From the NCBI GenBank assembly GCA_035772405.1, contig JAYKKM010000427.1, positions 2,800,001 to 2,864,000 on the forward strand: a stretch of DNA of 64,000 nt, written 5' to 3'. This DNA is from Chrysogorgia sp. JL179-B06 (Eukaryota; Cnidaria; Anthozoa; Scleralcyonacea; Chrysogorgiidae). Below, one piece after another: positions 33,650 through 43,948 of this stretch (the stretch's first letter is position 1; every line of letters starts with the position of its first letter). The translations under genes were made by a program, and so were the position numbers. The notes under the pieces are model-generated. The model was not told the DNA's origin, ran no database searches, and worked only from the letters and a program-made list of their open reading frames with translations.

Positions 33650-36600
33650 TCACATAATCAGTTTAACATGTAAACCAATAGATAAGAACGGCAATTCTTC
33701 AGCTGGGTGGGTTCCAGAAATTCTTGATATTGAAATTCCTGCGGTAGAAGAAGGAAGAGCTAATTTGCCAGTAGAATGGTTCGTAGTTTGTTTACCAAAT
33801 GAATTGAAAGCAGACTCAGTCGTAGTTGGTTTACCACCAAAATTCAAACCAGACTGAGTCGTAGTTGGAGTCCCACAAAAATTCAAACCAGACTGGGTCG
33901 TAGTTGGTGTACTACCAATATTCAAACCAGACGGGGTAGTAGTTGGTGTACCACCAAAATTCAAACAAGACTGGGTCGTAGTTGATGTACCACCAAATTT
34001 CAAACCAGACGGGGTCGTAGTTGGTGTCCCACCAAAATTCAAACGAGACTGAGTCGTAGTTGGTGTCCCACCAAATTTCAAACCAGACTGGGTCGTAGTT
34101 GGTGTCCCACCAAATTTCAAACCAGACAGGGTCGTAGTTGATGTACCACCAAATTTCAAACCAGACGGGGTCGTAGTTGGTGTAGTTGGTGTACCACCAA
34201 AATTCAAACAAGACTGGGTCGTAGTTGATGTACCATCAAATTTCAAACCAGACGGGGTCGTAGTTGGTGTACCACCAAAATTCAAACGAGACTGAGTCGT
34301 AGTTGGTGTCCCACCAAATTTCAAACCAGATTGGGTCGTAGTTGGTGTACCACCAAATTTCAAACCAGACGGGGTCGTAGATGGTGTCCCACCAAATTTC
34401 AAACCAGACGGGGTCGTAGTTGGTGTACCACCAAATTTCAAACCAGACGGGGTCGTAGTTGGTGTACCACCAAATTTCAAACCAGACGGGGTCGTAGTTG
34501 GTGTACCACCAAATTTCAAACCAGACGGGGTCGTAGTTGGTGTCCCACCAAATTTCAAACCAGACGGGGTCGTAGTTGGTGTACCACCAAATTTCAAACC
34601 AGACGGGGTCGTAGTTGGTGTCCCACCAAATTTCAAACCAGACGGGGTCGTAGTTGGTGTCCCACCAAATTTCAAACCAGACGGGGTCGTAGTTGGTGTA
34701 CCACCAAATTTCAAACCAGACGGGGTCGTAGTTGGTGTCCCACCAAATTTCAAACCAGACTGGGTCGTAGTTGGTGTACCACCAAATTTCAAACCAGACG
34801 GGGTCGTAGTTGGTGTCCCACCAAATTTCAAACCAGACGGGGTCGTAGTTGATGTACCGCCAAATTTCAAACCAGACGGGGTCGTAGTTGGTGTACCACC
34901 AAATTTCAAACCAGACGGGGTCGTGGTTGGTGTACTACCAATATTCAAACCAGACGGGGTAGTAGTTGGTGTCCCACCCAATTTCAAACCAGACGGGGTC
35001 GTAGTTGATGTACCACCAAATTTCAAACCAGACGGGGTCGTAGTTGATGTACCACCAAATTTCAAACCAGACGGGGTCGTAGTTGGTGTCCCACCAAATT
35101 TCAAACCAGACGGGGTCGTAGTTGATGTACCACCAAATTTCAAACCAGACGGGGTCGTAGTTGGTGTCCCACCAAATTTCAAACCAGACTGGGTCGTAGT
35201 TGATGTACCACCAAATTTCAAACCAGACTGGGTCGTAGTTGATGTACCACCAAATTTCAAACCAGACGGGGTCGTAGTTGGTGTCCCACCAAATTTCAAA
35301 CCAGACAGGGTCGTAGTTGATGTACCACCAAATTTCAAACCAGACGGGGTCGTAGTTGGTGTCCCACCAAATTTCAAACCAGACGGGGTCGTAGTTGATG
35401 TACCACCAAATTTAAAACCAGACTGGGTCGTAGTTGATGTACCACCAAATTTCAAACCAGACTGGGTCGTAGTTGATGTACCACCAAATTTCAAACCAGA
35501 CGGGGTCGTAGTTGGTGTCCCACCAAATTTCAAACCAGACAGGGTCGTAGTTGATGTACCACCAAATTTCAAACCAGACGGGGTCGTAGTTGGTGTCCCA
35601 CCAAATTTCAAACCAGACGGGGTCGTAGTTGATGTACCACCAAATTTCAAACCAGACGGGGTCGTAGTTGATGTACCACCAAATTTCAAACCAGACGGGG
35701 TCGTAGTTGGTGTCCCACCAAATTTCAAACCAGACGGGGTCGTAGTTGATGTACCACCAAATTTAAAACCAGACTGGGTCGTAGTTGATGTACCACCAAA
35801 TTTCAAACCAGACGGGGTCGTAGTTGGTGTCCCACCAAATTTCAAACCAGACTGGGTCGTAGTTGATGTACCACCAAATTTCAAACCAGACGGGGTCGTA
35901 GTTGGTGTCCCACCAAATTTCAAACCAGACGGGGTCGTAGTTGATGTACCGCCAAATTTCAAACCAGACGGGGTCGTAGTTGGTGTACCACCAAATTTCA
36001 AACCAGACGGGGTCGTAGTTGATCTACCACCAAATTTCAAACCAGACGGGGTCGTAGTTGGTGTCCCACCAAATTTCAAAGCAGACGGGGTCGTAGTTGG
36101 TGTACCACCAAAATTCAAACCAGACTGGGTCGTAGTTGGTGTGCCACCAATATTCAAACCAGACTGGGTCGTAATTGGCAAATGCGCAGCAGCAGGCAAG
36201 CTAAAATCTGCAGTAAGAGATGAATTAGGAATTTCGGTACTAAATGTGTGTTCACATCTCCGAGATTTCATGGTATTAACGGAGTTACGTAAAGTCCATT
36301 CTAGCGGAACAACACTTTCGTTTCTTAGGCCTAAGATTTGCAAACCGAAACTTCCATGATACATAGTCCCCAATAATTGCGACCACCGTTTATTCTTCAC
36401 TGAAACATCCTTCAAATACAATTGCATTCGATAACCACAGCACCAAAATGGACCAGACTTCATTTCCTCGGCAGTACATACCAATTTGTCTATCTTATCT
36501 TTCTGTATAATCCATGTATATTGCACAATATCTTCCTCATGAGCTTCTCGGGGGACAGGTTTCGTTGTTAACCGTTCTTTCATTTCCGCTGTCAACGCAT

Positions 36601-37957
36601 GGTACGTCATACCTCTCAAATAATGATGGTTGAAGTCGGACATCTTGGTAGCAATCAGATGGTGCTGCACCACATTATACAGATAATCAATGGGCATTAA
36701 TTGAAAACGGACGACCGAAAGGAGTGACGGGAGATTGTGTTCGTTCGGTGCGTTGTCGAGATTATTGTACGCCAGCCAGTGTATCAATGCGTGAAAAACA
36801 GTGTTCTCGGATTGAGTTATTAGCTCATCGCTGCTAAGAAGGTATTTCAGTGATGGCTGGGATAAACTTTTGAAGCTTGTTGTCTGCCATGTTTTATCTA
36901 AAGGGCTGAATTCTTCGGCCAGGAAAGACTGTAAAGTGATAGCCAGATCTTCGACATCTGTTACAGTGTGCTCCACGTTGATAAAGCTCATGATATTCTC
37001 ACAGATCTCCACTGAAAGCTCTACAGCTTGCAGACAATACTTGCACTTCTTGAACACAAACTTCGCATCGTATTTATGAGCCAATAGTAGTACAGAGAGA
37101 AGGACATCGACATCAACACCGTCTAAGATGTCCACCTTGTACAACGCTTCGAGCAACAGCAGGTGCGCATTCTCTTCAGATTTAGTGATCTTTATATGAA
37201 CTTCCTTGCAACTAGACTCCTTCGTTCCAGACTGAAACAACAACGAACGGAAGTAGCTGCTTTGTAGCGCCAGCCAAGAGCCGTGGATGAAGAACTGATG
37301 CTGTCTGAGAATGTCTCCATCATTCGATTCTGACACAATAAAAGCACGGGATGTCTCGGTGTCACTATTAAAAACTTGATAGTGGTTTGTTCCGTCGCTT
37401 TGCTCGCAGCTTTCAGAGGTTACATCTGCCACGGAGGACGTGCTTCCGGTATCTCTCTTCGTTTCACTTTCGTTATCAACGAAGAGACTGACATCGTCTT
37501 CTGTTGCGTCTTCTTCCTGAGGTTCTTTGTCGTAGTCGTCGGGGCACACTGTCGTTCCGTTGCTTTGCTCGCAGCTTTCAGAGGTTATATCTGCTACGGA
37601 GAATGTGCTTCCGGTATCTTTCTTCATTTCACTTTCGTTATCAACGAAGAGACTGACATCGTTTTCTGCTGCGTCTTCTTCCAGAGGTTCTTTGGTGTAG
37701 TCATCGGGGCTCACTGTCTCTTCTTGCCTTTCTGTTGGTGGTTCATGTACCGTTTTTATTTCTTTAGTACATTGGTTTGCTTCGTTGGTTTCATTGCGTG
37801 GCGTCGAGATGAGACTGACGGCCTCGTTGTTTTGCCAACCATCTCTCATAACATCCAACACTAAAATCCTATCATGAAGCTCAGGTTTATTGAACTCGGC
37901 TTCATATATCTTCGATAACTCAAGGACATCGTTACTTCTAAGAGCGCGCGACATCAT
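33650..37957 (-). CDS. BTB-BACK protein with ~60 FG repeats (gene B)
   Basis: Intronless, 1435 residues. Residues 1-40 carry the conserved N-terminal block (EFNKPELHDRILVLDVM). Residues 45-205 are an acidic linker with a duplicated segment (DDVSLFVDNESE twice). A BTB domain lies at ~215-307 (FFIHGSWLALQSSYFRSLLF) and a BACK region at ~320-420 (EEFSPLDKTWQTTSF, QSENTVFHALIHWL). A MATH-like domain begins at ~470 (PFWCCGYRMQLYLKDVS). Residues ~594-1380 are about 60 copies of a 13-residue unit, FGGTPTTTPSGLK with P/S and P/Q variants. The tail ends in GLHVKLIM, which resembles the last strand of gene A (DVIVKLA), so the array looks inserted into a loop of the MATH-like domain. The repeat is S/T-rich with regular Phe-Gly spacing, as in FG nucleoporins. 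The uninterrupted frame across 60 units argues for selection or very recent expansion. Confidence 0.85.
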   Translation of the reverse strand: MMSRALRSNDVLELSKIYEAEFNKPELHDRILVLDVMRDGWQNNEAVSLISTPRNETNEANQCTKEIKTVHEPPTERQEETVSPDDYTKEPLEEDAAENDVSLFVDNESEMKKDTGSTFSVADITSESCEQSNGTTVCPDDYDKEPQEEDATEDDVSLFVDNESETKRDTGSTSSVADVTSESCEQSDGTNHYQVFNSDTETSRAFIVSESNDGDILRQHQFFIHGSWLALQSSYFRSLLFQSGTKESSCKEVHIKITKSEENAHLLLLEALYKVDILDGVDVDVLLSVLLLAHKYDAKFVFKKCKYCLQAVELSVEICENIMSFINVEHTVTDVEDLAITLQSFLAEEFSPLDKTWQTTSFKSLSQPSLKYLLSSDELITQSENTVFHALIHWLAYNNLDNAPNEHNLPSLLSVVRFQLMPIDYLYNVVQHHLIATKMSDFNHHYLRGMTYHALTAEMKERLTTKPVPREAHEEDIVQYTWIIQKDKIDKLVCTAEEMKSGPFWCCGYRMQLYLKDVSVKNKRWSQLLGTMYHGSFGLQILGLRNESVVPLEWTLRNSVNTMKSRRCEHTFSTEIPNSSLTADFSLPAAAHLPITTQSGLNIGGTPTTTQSGLNFGGTPTTTPSALKFGGTPTTTPSGLKFGGRSTTTPSGLKFGGTPTTTPSGLKFGGTSTTTPSGLKFGGTPTTTPSGLKFGGTSTTTQSGLKFGGTPTTTPSGLKFGGTSTTTQSGFKFGGTSTTTPSGLKFGGTPTTTPSGLKFGGTSTTTPSGLKFGGTSTTTPSGLKFGGTPTTTPSGLKFGGTSTTTLSGLKFGGTPTTTPSGLKFGGTSTTTQSGLKFGGTSTTTQSGFKFGGTSTTTPSGLKFGGTPTTTPSGLKFGGTSTTTLSGLKFGGTPTTTPSGLKFGGTSTTTQSGLKFGGTSTTTQSGLKFGGTPTTTPSGLKFGGTSTTTPSGLKFGGTPTTTPSGLKFGGTSTTTPSGLKFGGTSTTTPSGLKLGGTPTTTPSGLNIGSTPTTTPSGLKFGGTPTTTPSGLKFGGTSTTTPSGLKFGGTPTTTPSGLKFGGTPTTTQSGLKFGGTPTTTPSGLKFGGTPTTTPSGLKFGGTPTTTPSGLKFGGTPTTTPSGLKFGGTPTTTPSGLKFGGTPTTTPSGLKFGGTPTTTPSGLKFGGTPTTTPSGLKFGGTPTTTPSGLKFGGTPSTTPSGLKFGGTPTTTQSGLKFGGTPTTTQSRLNFGGTPTTTPSGLKFDGTSTTTQSCLNFGGTPTTPTTTPSGLKFGGTSTTTLSGLKFGGTPTTTQSGLKFGGTPTTTQSRLNFGGTPTTTPSGLKFGGTSTTTQSCLNFGGTPTTTPSGLNIGSTPTTTQSGLNFCGTPTTTQSGLNFGGKPTTTESAFNSFGKQTTNHSTGKLALPSSTAGISISRISGTHPAEELPFLSIGLHVKLIM
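33820..36175. repeat. 39-bp coding minisatellite (~60 copies)
   Basis: Lies inside gene B. The unit on the plus strand includes CCAGACGGGGTCGTAGTTGG and TGTACCACCAAATTTCAAA. The period of 39 is a multiple of 3, so indels of whole units keep the frame. One 12-bp partial unit near 34165-34185 also keeps the frame. Antisense open frames here are by-products. Confidence 0.95.
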
Positions 37958-38106
37958 AACAAATCAAGGAATTATGGTGTGCAGCCTTCTCAGTCTCAGT
38001 AGTTAGTTTACCATTGACAAAACTACCAAACCGAAACGTCTTTCCTCTTGCTCCTCCCCTGTAGTTTATTGGCTAAGGTGTCGGTGCTAATTAATTAAAA
38101 ATATAT

Positions 38107-38840
38107 ATGCTTATTGTGTACATGGGTTTATACTGGTATCACTGGAAAAAGGACTGTGAGAAGTTGGTGCATACATTTATAACATCAAAACTTGACAGCT
38201 GCAATAGCATCCTTTATGGGTTACCAGAAGCTGAATTGAGCAAGTTACAGCGAATTCAAAATACAGCTGCTAGACTTGTTGTAGGGGTTAAAAAATCAGA
38301 ACATATCTCCCCTGTGCTTCGTAATCTTCAGTGGTTTCCAGTGAGATCAAGGATTGTTTTAAGATACTCCTCCAGGTTATCTACAGGACGAAATAGATCG
38401 TGTACAGACCAGAAGTCGAAGAACAGTCTTGGCTTGGACAGGGATAGGTTACCATCCTTAAGTGACAGAAGAGTCAGCTTGCTACCATACGAGAGGTTAG
38501 AAGAATACAGGATGATCCAAATCACCCTTGTCATATTCTGTTGTCTGCGCCTACAGACCATCGTTATGATTTGAAACAAACCAATCAAGGCAGTTACGCT
38601 ATTTTATCCAGAACAGAGAGACACAAACAATCGTTTATTGCTCGATCATGTAAAATACCTTTAAAGTGTTTCATTTTTTAACAACGTAACTAAACTAATT
38701 AGTTTTTGTAAATATTTAAAAAAAATTGTTAACATTGGTCTTTATTTTACCTTCTTAAACTTTTTATACTATCTGAACTCACATGTAAATCCATTGTATT
38801 TTTTAATCTGAAGATGGATATTTTAATAAATAATAAAATA
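38107..38840 (+). mobile_element. Chimeric remnant of two LINE 3' ends
   Basis: The first part (to about 38365) encodes [20 protein letters not shown], near-identical to the fragment at 46455-46843. After that the homology stops. The remainder, in disrupted frames, resembles another LINE C-terminus (YAILSRTERHKQSFIARSCK) and ends in an AATAAA-type tail near 38825-38850. Non-functional. Confidence 0.7.
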
Positions 38841-38909
38841 ATAATAATATATCAATGTACTGACGTGACATGGAAGATCGTCAAGCTCGTATCCTCAGAA
38901 AAATAAGTA

Positions 38910-38981
38910 GTCCCAGACAGGAATCGAACCTGTAACCTTCTGATTGCCGGTGAGACGCTCTAACCATTGAGCTACTGAGAC
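38910..38981 (-). other. tRNA-like sequence, copy 1
   Basis: A 72-nt cloverleaf on the minus strand: acceptor GTCTCAG with CTGGGAC, D arm GCTC/GAGC, T arm ACAGG-TTCGATT-CCTGT. The anticodon stem has one C-C mismatch, and the loop CCGGCAA lacks the conserved U33. It shares flanking sequence (TTTTTCTGAGGATA) with copies 2 and 3, so it belongs to a repeat family rather than being a working tRNA gene. Confidence 0.65.
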
Positions 38982-39069
38982 TCAGATCACGAGAGCGAAG
39001 GTTACAATGATGTAATAATAATTCACTACAGCAGTGTATCAATTAACACATCCAAACATTACTGATATA

Positions 39070-39265
39070 TAGTGACTTGCCGCATAGGCAGTACATATAT
39101 CAATCGAACCAGTACATCATTGTAACCTTCGCTCTCCATCTGAGTCTCGGTAGCTCAATGGTTAGAGCGTCTCACCGGCAATCTGAAGATTACAGGTTCG
39201 ATTCCTGTACGAGACTCAGAATCATTTTTCTGAGGATATGAGCTTGACGATTGTCCAGGTATCGT
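39070..39265 (+). repeat. tRNA-like repeat, copy 2
   Basis: The tRNA-like core is at 39144-39215 (GTCTCGG ... acceptor 3' strand ending near 39215). The upstream block TAGGCAGTACATATATCAAT and the downstream block TTTTTCTGAGGATATGAGCT are shared with copy 3. It stands head-to-head with copy 1, forming a ~350-bp inverted arrangement. Confidence 0.7.
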
Positions 39266-39576
39266 CTGTCTACTCCAAGCTCTCCCACATTCATTACAGC
39301 AGTGTATATATTAACACATCCTATGAATACTATTGTATATATTCTCGACATACGTCTATTTTCTAGAATAAAGATAACAGACAAGCATGGGATACTTATG
39401 GAAGAGGAAACAATTAAAAAAGAGAAAGCAGCATAGACGAAATGTTCTCGTTGAGAGACGGTTTATATCTAGAAATAAGTAAACTATCTGGAATGATAAC
39501 TTGTGCTATCTGGTAGATATATAACTCACTATCTCTTAGTAGTAAAAAAAGTAGAGTACTGCGTAGATAGTGTTTT

Positions 39577-40096
39577 GGATATATAGCAAAGTGAAAAGGT
39601 GGTGAACTGCCAAGATTTTTAGGAACGAAATACTGACATTTCGAGCGGAGATTCGACTTATGCACCGGATAAGTTATCCAGGCTTCGAACAGGCGGGCCC
39701 AGATGTTTATGAAAAGGGGCTATAAGCTGAATCAAAAGACCATTTCGGCCAAATTTTATTGCAAAATTTACACTGCTGGAAAGAATTATATGAAAAAGTT
39801 AAGTTAATAAAAGGCGATGCTAGTGTAAAAATACTAAAAAGTTTCATGTGAAAGATTTACAACAAATTGTATGCGTAATTTACTGAGCTTGTACTTTAAC
39901 TTGAATTGTAAGTGGGGTCAGATATAAGGATAAAATTACTATTTGAGTAACTTTTCAAATTTATACTGATATTATAAGCCCTATTTATTTTATTTTATCT
40001 CGTCTTATTCTGATGAAGGGCTCCGCTCGAAACGTCAGTATTTCGTTACTAAAAATCTTGGCAGTTCACCACCTTTTCACTTTGCTAATATCATAT
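39577..40096. mobile_element. MITE-like element with ~75-bp inverted ends
   Basis: Left GCAAAGTGAAAAGGTGGTGA, continuing through CTGCCAAGATTTTTAG and CGAAATACTGACATTTCGAG, is mirrored at 40020-40090. The interior is AT-rich and non-coding. The right arm carries a hammerhead-like motif (40001-40036). Confidence 0.75.
40001..40036 (+). ncRNA. Hammerhead-like motif (minimal type)
   Basis: GTC, a short TTATT spacer, core CTGATGA (40010-40016), an imperfect stem II (AGGGCTCCGCTC), GAAAC at 40029-40033, then GTC. All conserved core residues are present. The left arm of the element carries the complement of only the GAAA part. Confidence 0.45.
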
Positions 40097-40190
40097 TTGG
40101 TTTTATTAGGTACTTCAATAGTAAACCATTAATTCCGAATGTTAAATAAAAACTCTCTGATATGTAGTTGAGTCTAAAGTAATTCCACCA

Positions 40191-42459
40191 TCATTCATCA
40201 ACTAACTTCTCAATTGAAATTTCAAAAATAATCGTAACCCTTACTGAACCACCCAAAAGAATCTCCTTAATGTCCTCGAGCGAGTATTTCGGATCAAACG
40301 GGTACATCCCCTTGTATGGTCGCACCCCCCGGTACTCAAGTGGCGAACAGGTGTAACTCTTGTGCAAGCCGTCGGAAAATTTCACGTCGACATCATAAGC
40401 CAGTTTAACCGAACCATCTCTGGCCATATTCTCGACAACTAACGACAATCGGGTTCCCATCGTCTTTGGCGACATGGCAAGGCTGAGGTGCATTTTATAG
40501 CCAAAAAACCAAAAACTCAACGACTTTCGGGCGCTGCTTTTTGGACCATCAAAATCGAACATTTCTTCATCGGGATCCAATATCCACATGTACGTAGGTG
40601 TCTTAGCTTGGCACCAACGGCGTGGGTTCGGAATACCCCGTTGCGTTCGTCGCTTCGTCGGTAAAGCGTGCCACGTGATCGCCGCCAAATAAGTCGCGTC
40701 GAAATTGTCCAGTTGCCTAGCGACATGGTGAACTCGTACGACATCGTTCAAGTAGGTCGGTTTCATCAATTTGAACCGCACCACGCTCACAAGGTCGGAA
40801 CACTCCGCCAGATCTCCGTAAACTTCCGAGTGCTTCTCGATCCACCGCATTAGCGACACGAACACGGTGTTCTCCGACTGCACGACGAGCTTGTCGCTGG
40901 CCAACAGGATCCGCAACGCACCTCCGGAGAGTCCCAGGAACTTGTCCGACTCCCAGGTCTCGTCGAGCGGCGTGAATTCTCGGAACAGGTGTTCCTCAAC
41001 GCTCTCCATGACGTCATCGAGATCCGACAATCCTCCGTCGGACGCCGACATAGTGTCGATGATGGCCCAGTGAGCTCTATATATATATATATCTGGAGGG
41101 CTATCTGCCAGTCATTGGCCAGGCAAAAAGTGAAGCCCAAGATGGCCGACTTTGCACGTCAGTTTCAGTCCCCTACGCGGTTTATATATAAGAAATTGAC
41201 GTACAAACCGCGCAGGGGACTGAAACTGACGTGCAAAGTCGGCCATCTTGGGCTTCACGTTTTGCTCGGGCAGATAGCCCTCCAGATATATATATATATA
41301 TAGAGCTCACTGTGATGGCCTCGCAGATGTCTAGGGTCAGCGGCGTTGCTCGTAGCACGCGTTTCGCTTTACTGAACGAGAATCTGACGTCGTATTTCAC
41401 GGAAAGTTGGAGTACTCTTAGCAACGTGTCAACGGGGATGTTGTTCAGGACAGCCGCATTGTATATTGACTCAAGAAGTACAACGAAGGCAGTTTCTTCT
41501 GATTCTGTTACCTTCATAGTGAACTCACGTGAAGCACTTTCTTTCATCCCCGACGCGTAAAGCAAGCTCCGGAAATAACTACTGTTCACAGCCAGCCAAC
41601 AACCGTGCACATAAAACCTACGCTCTCGTACCACGTGAACACCACGCTCGTCATCATCGCCATTTCCGGTATCCTCTTCACGCGGAGTGCACTGCTCATG
41701 AGTGATTTCCGTGAACGGTGTTTCTGTGAACTCGTCGTGAACAGGAAATGGCGTCGGATTCTCAGAATCGATAAAACATTCGGAATCTTTATTCCCTTCG
41801 ATAATGGCGTCGCTTGATCGGCGAGAGGCCGTGATTTTTTCGATTTCGGCATCACTTTTAGCCTCGCTGTTTGATATGATAACACCATCATCACTTCCGC
41901 TTTCGGTATCGTCTTCATCTTCTACTTCTCTCCTTCGCAGAGGTTTCTCTTTTGACGGCGGATATACGATTTTGCTATCGCTATTCGAGACCAAAGCTTC
42001 ACCAGGAAATTCAGAGATTTTTCCGCATTGATTTCTAGAACTACATCCAGACGACTTATCATCCGACCATTCTGATGGATAATTCTCTTGCAGATTCTCA
42101 GGACATTGCTCTTCGTCTTCGCCATCTCCTACACAGACAACGTCTTTCGGCGCCTCTTCTTTCGTTTCATTGTTTTCGTGTTTGTAAACCTCAAGGTGTC
42201 CCCGCCATTCTTGTAACTCGTAGTCATCAGGCATAACCTGGACCACCAGTACCCTGTCGTGTAGTTCTTCTTGATTGAACTCGCACTGCAACAAGTTAGA
42301 TCGCTCTTTCATTTCATCAGCTGAAAACTCTGTGGCAGAATTTGAGCTGCAGGACGTGCAAGGCTCACCATCCGCATTCACTTTAATACCCTTAAAATCC
42401 GAAATAGAATCGCTATCAGAACTCTCTTGACTCTCAATATAGGCCAAGGATCGCGACAT
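40191..42459 (-). pseudogene. BTB-BACK gene (gene C) split by a MITE
   Basis: An intronless gene with ATG at 42459. The N-terminal block is QEELHDRVLVVQVMPDDYE, after a short extension. A long acidic, Ser-rich linker follows, then the BTB domain (RRFYVHGCWLAVNSSYFR). The frame then runs into a 245-bp MITE (41068-41312) and stops inside it at 41182. BACK sequence resumes beyond the element (REFTPLDETWESDKF, QSENTVFVSLMRWIE), followed by a MATH-like C-terminus (FWFFGYKMHLSLAM ... PFDPKYSLEDI) to the stop at 40191. Deleting the element and one 8-bp duplication joins DICEAI to IDTMSASDGG in frame, so the gene was intact before insertion. It is probably a null allele unless the insert is polymorphic. 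The MATH-like end resembles plant POB1 proteins more clearly than genes A and B do. Confidence 0.85.
41060..41320. mobile_element. hAT-type fold-back MITE with 8-bp target duplication
   Basis: The element occupies 41068-41312 (245 bp). TGATGGCC is duplicated at 41060-41067 and 41313-41320. Termini CAGTGAGCTC and GAGCTCACTG, followed by TA runs, enclose long arms (CTGGAGGGCTATCTGCC, AAGATGGCCGACTTTGCACG and their complements). An 8-bp duplication with CAGTG ends is diagnostic of hAT elements. There is no transposase. The arms are nearly identical, which suggests recent insertion. Confidence 0.9.
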
Positions 42460-42780
42460 CTTGCTCTTTCCAGCTTCAACTTGCCGAAAATGTGATTACC
42501 TCATTGAGTTGTGTCACCTGAGTTCGTATAGTAGGTAGGGAAAGCATACCACTTCCGGGCGACATTCTCGTATCGGATAACTACCCCAGGGGATATTGTG
42601 AGTTTTTATTGCGTTGAATGAACATTTTTAGAGCACTTTACCATGTTTTCAATTACTCAAATAGTACTCAATGTCTTTTATGGCAGAGCTATTGATAATA
42701 ATAATAAGATATAAGATGTTCTCTTCGTCTTCGTCGCTACTCCTGGTTTCACATATACATATACATAAACAGTAATATTC

Positions 42781-43133
42781 CAACACTCGAAATTTTCCTT
42801 CACCATAAATCCTCAGTATATATGGTTTAATCGAGTGAAATACCAAATATTACTTGTAATATACCCAGGATCTTGTCCCGGCATTACCTTTGCCGATGTA
42901 TATACGGGGCTCGTGACTGGGCTCTCGGCGGCGGCTTCCGTCGCTCGGTGGTCGGGGCACTGCGCAGGTTCAGTTCAGCCGGGGAGCCTTGAAGTTGCAT
43001 TTTTCGCAACTGGTCCCGCTTTGTTCTTAAAATGTTTATATTTCAACACTCGAAATGCTCCTTCACCACAAATCCTTAGTACATATGGTTTAATCGAGTG
43101 AAATGCCAAACATTACTTGTCATATACATATAC
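42781..43133. repeat. 85-bp direct repeats around a GC-rich insert
   Basis: CAACACTCGAAAT ... ATGGTTTAATCGAGTGAAAT occurs at 42781-42865 and 43042-43133. The ~176 bp between is GC-rich and ends in GTTGCATTTTTCGCAACTGG, a tail also found at about 48664 and 59676. This looks like a SINE inserted with a long duplication, or an array with an insertion. Confidence 0.6.
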
Positions 43134-43144
43134 ATATATAGCAT

Positions 43145-43271
43145 ACACATGTACTATTTACAACATAAGCAGCCGTGTTGTATCGGATATACAAGCTCAA
43201 GCGAAGGCGAGAGATTGTATATCCGATTCAACACGGACGCGAATGTTGTAAATAGCTTAGGATACTCGTGT
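43145..43271. repeat. Fold-back element, ~127 bp
   Basis: Left TACTATTTACAACATAAGCA and GTGTTGTATCGGATATACAA pair with TTGTATATCCGATTCAACAC and ATGTTGTAAATAG on the right. Confidence 0.7.
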
Positions 43272-43369
43272 AACTAAATGTTCATGTTTATCAACATTAT
43301 TGATCAAGATTCAAACTATTTTAGCTGTGTAAATCGAAGGAAAAGTTTATGTAAATCAGCAGAATATAG

Positions 43370-43570
43370 TGACTATAACATATAGGCAGTACATATATCA
43401 ATCGAACCAGTACATCATTGTAACCTTTGCTCTCCATCTGAGTCTCGGTAGCTCGATGGTTAGAGCGTCTCACCAGTAATCAGAAGGTTACATGCATGTC
43501 CCATTCCTGTCCGCGACTCAGAAGAATAATTTTTCTGAGGATATGAGCTTGACGATCGTCATGCATGTAT
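43370..43570 (+). repeat. tRNA-like repeat, copy 3
   Basis: Same flanks as copy 2 (TAGGCAGTACATATATCAAT and TTTTTCTGAGGATATGAGCT). The tRNA-like core (from about 43445) has a degraded T arm (CATGCATGTCCCATTCC). Confidence 0.7.
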
Positions 43571-43675
43571 CGTCTATAAATATTGAGTTGAAAATCAAAT
43601 GAAGCAAAACCTATTAGCGAAGAGGTAAAAGCCAGATAATAAATACTTTATGATAACCTTGTTTGCTAGCTCGGT

Positions 43676-43792
43676 CTGTACTGGAAAGTATTTGCCTTTT
43701 TTCACACAAATCTCGCTCCTTCCTCGCTCGTTCTGTACGAAAACCTCAGGCAAATACTGTCCTATACAGACCCCATACTCGGTTAATAATTA
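43676..43792. repeat. MITE-like inverted repeat
   Basis: CTCGGTCTGTACTGGAAAGT plus ATTTGCC is mirrored by GGCAAATACTGTCCTATACA plus GACC. The loop includes CTCGCTCCTTCCTCGCTCG. Confidence 0.6.
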
Positions 43793-43948
43793 AATAATAT
43801 TTATAATAAAAAGATATCTGCAAGAATAAATAAAGAAAACGAGAAGGAAAAATCATTATATTTACCATAATAGAAAACATTCTGATTGTTAGATGATATG
43901 TTTTACGATGTTTCATTTTGTGCCACTAGTAAACATTATGTCTGATAA

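Noticed and set aside
34331..36359. Long plus-strand open frames over the FG array
   Set aside because: They are antisense products of a 39-bp repeat whose period is a multiple of three. The minus frame has BTB/BACK domains and a start codon.
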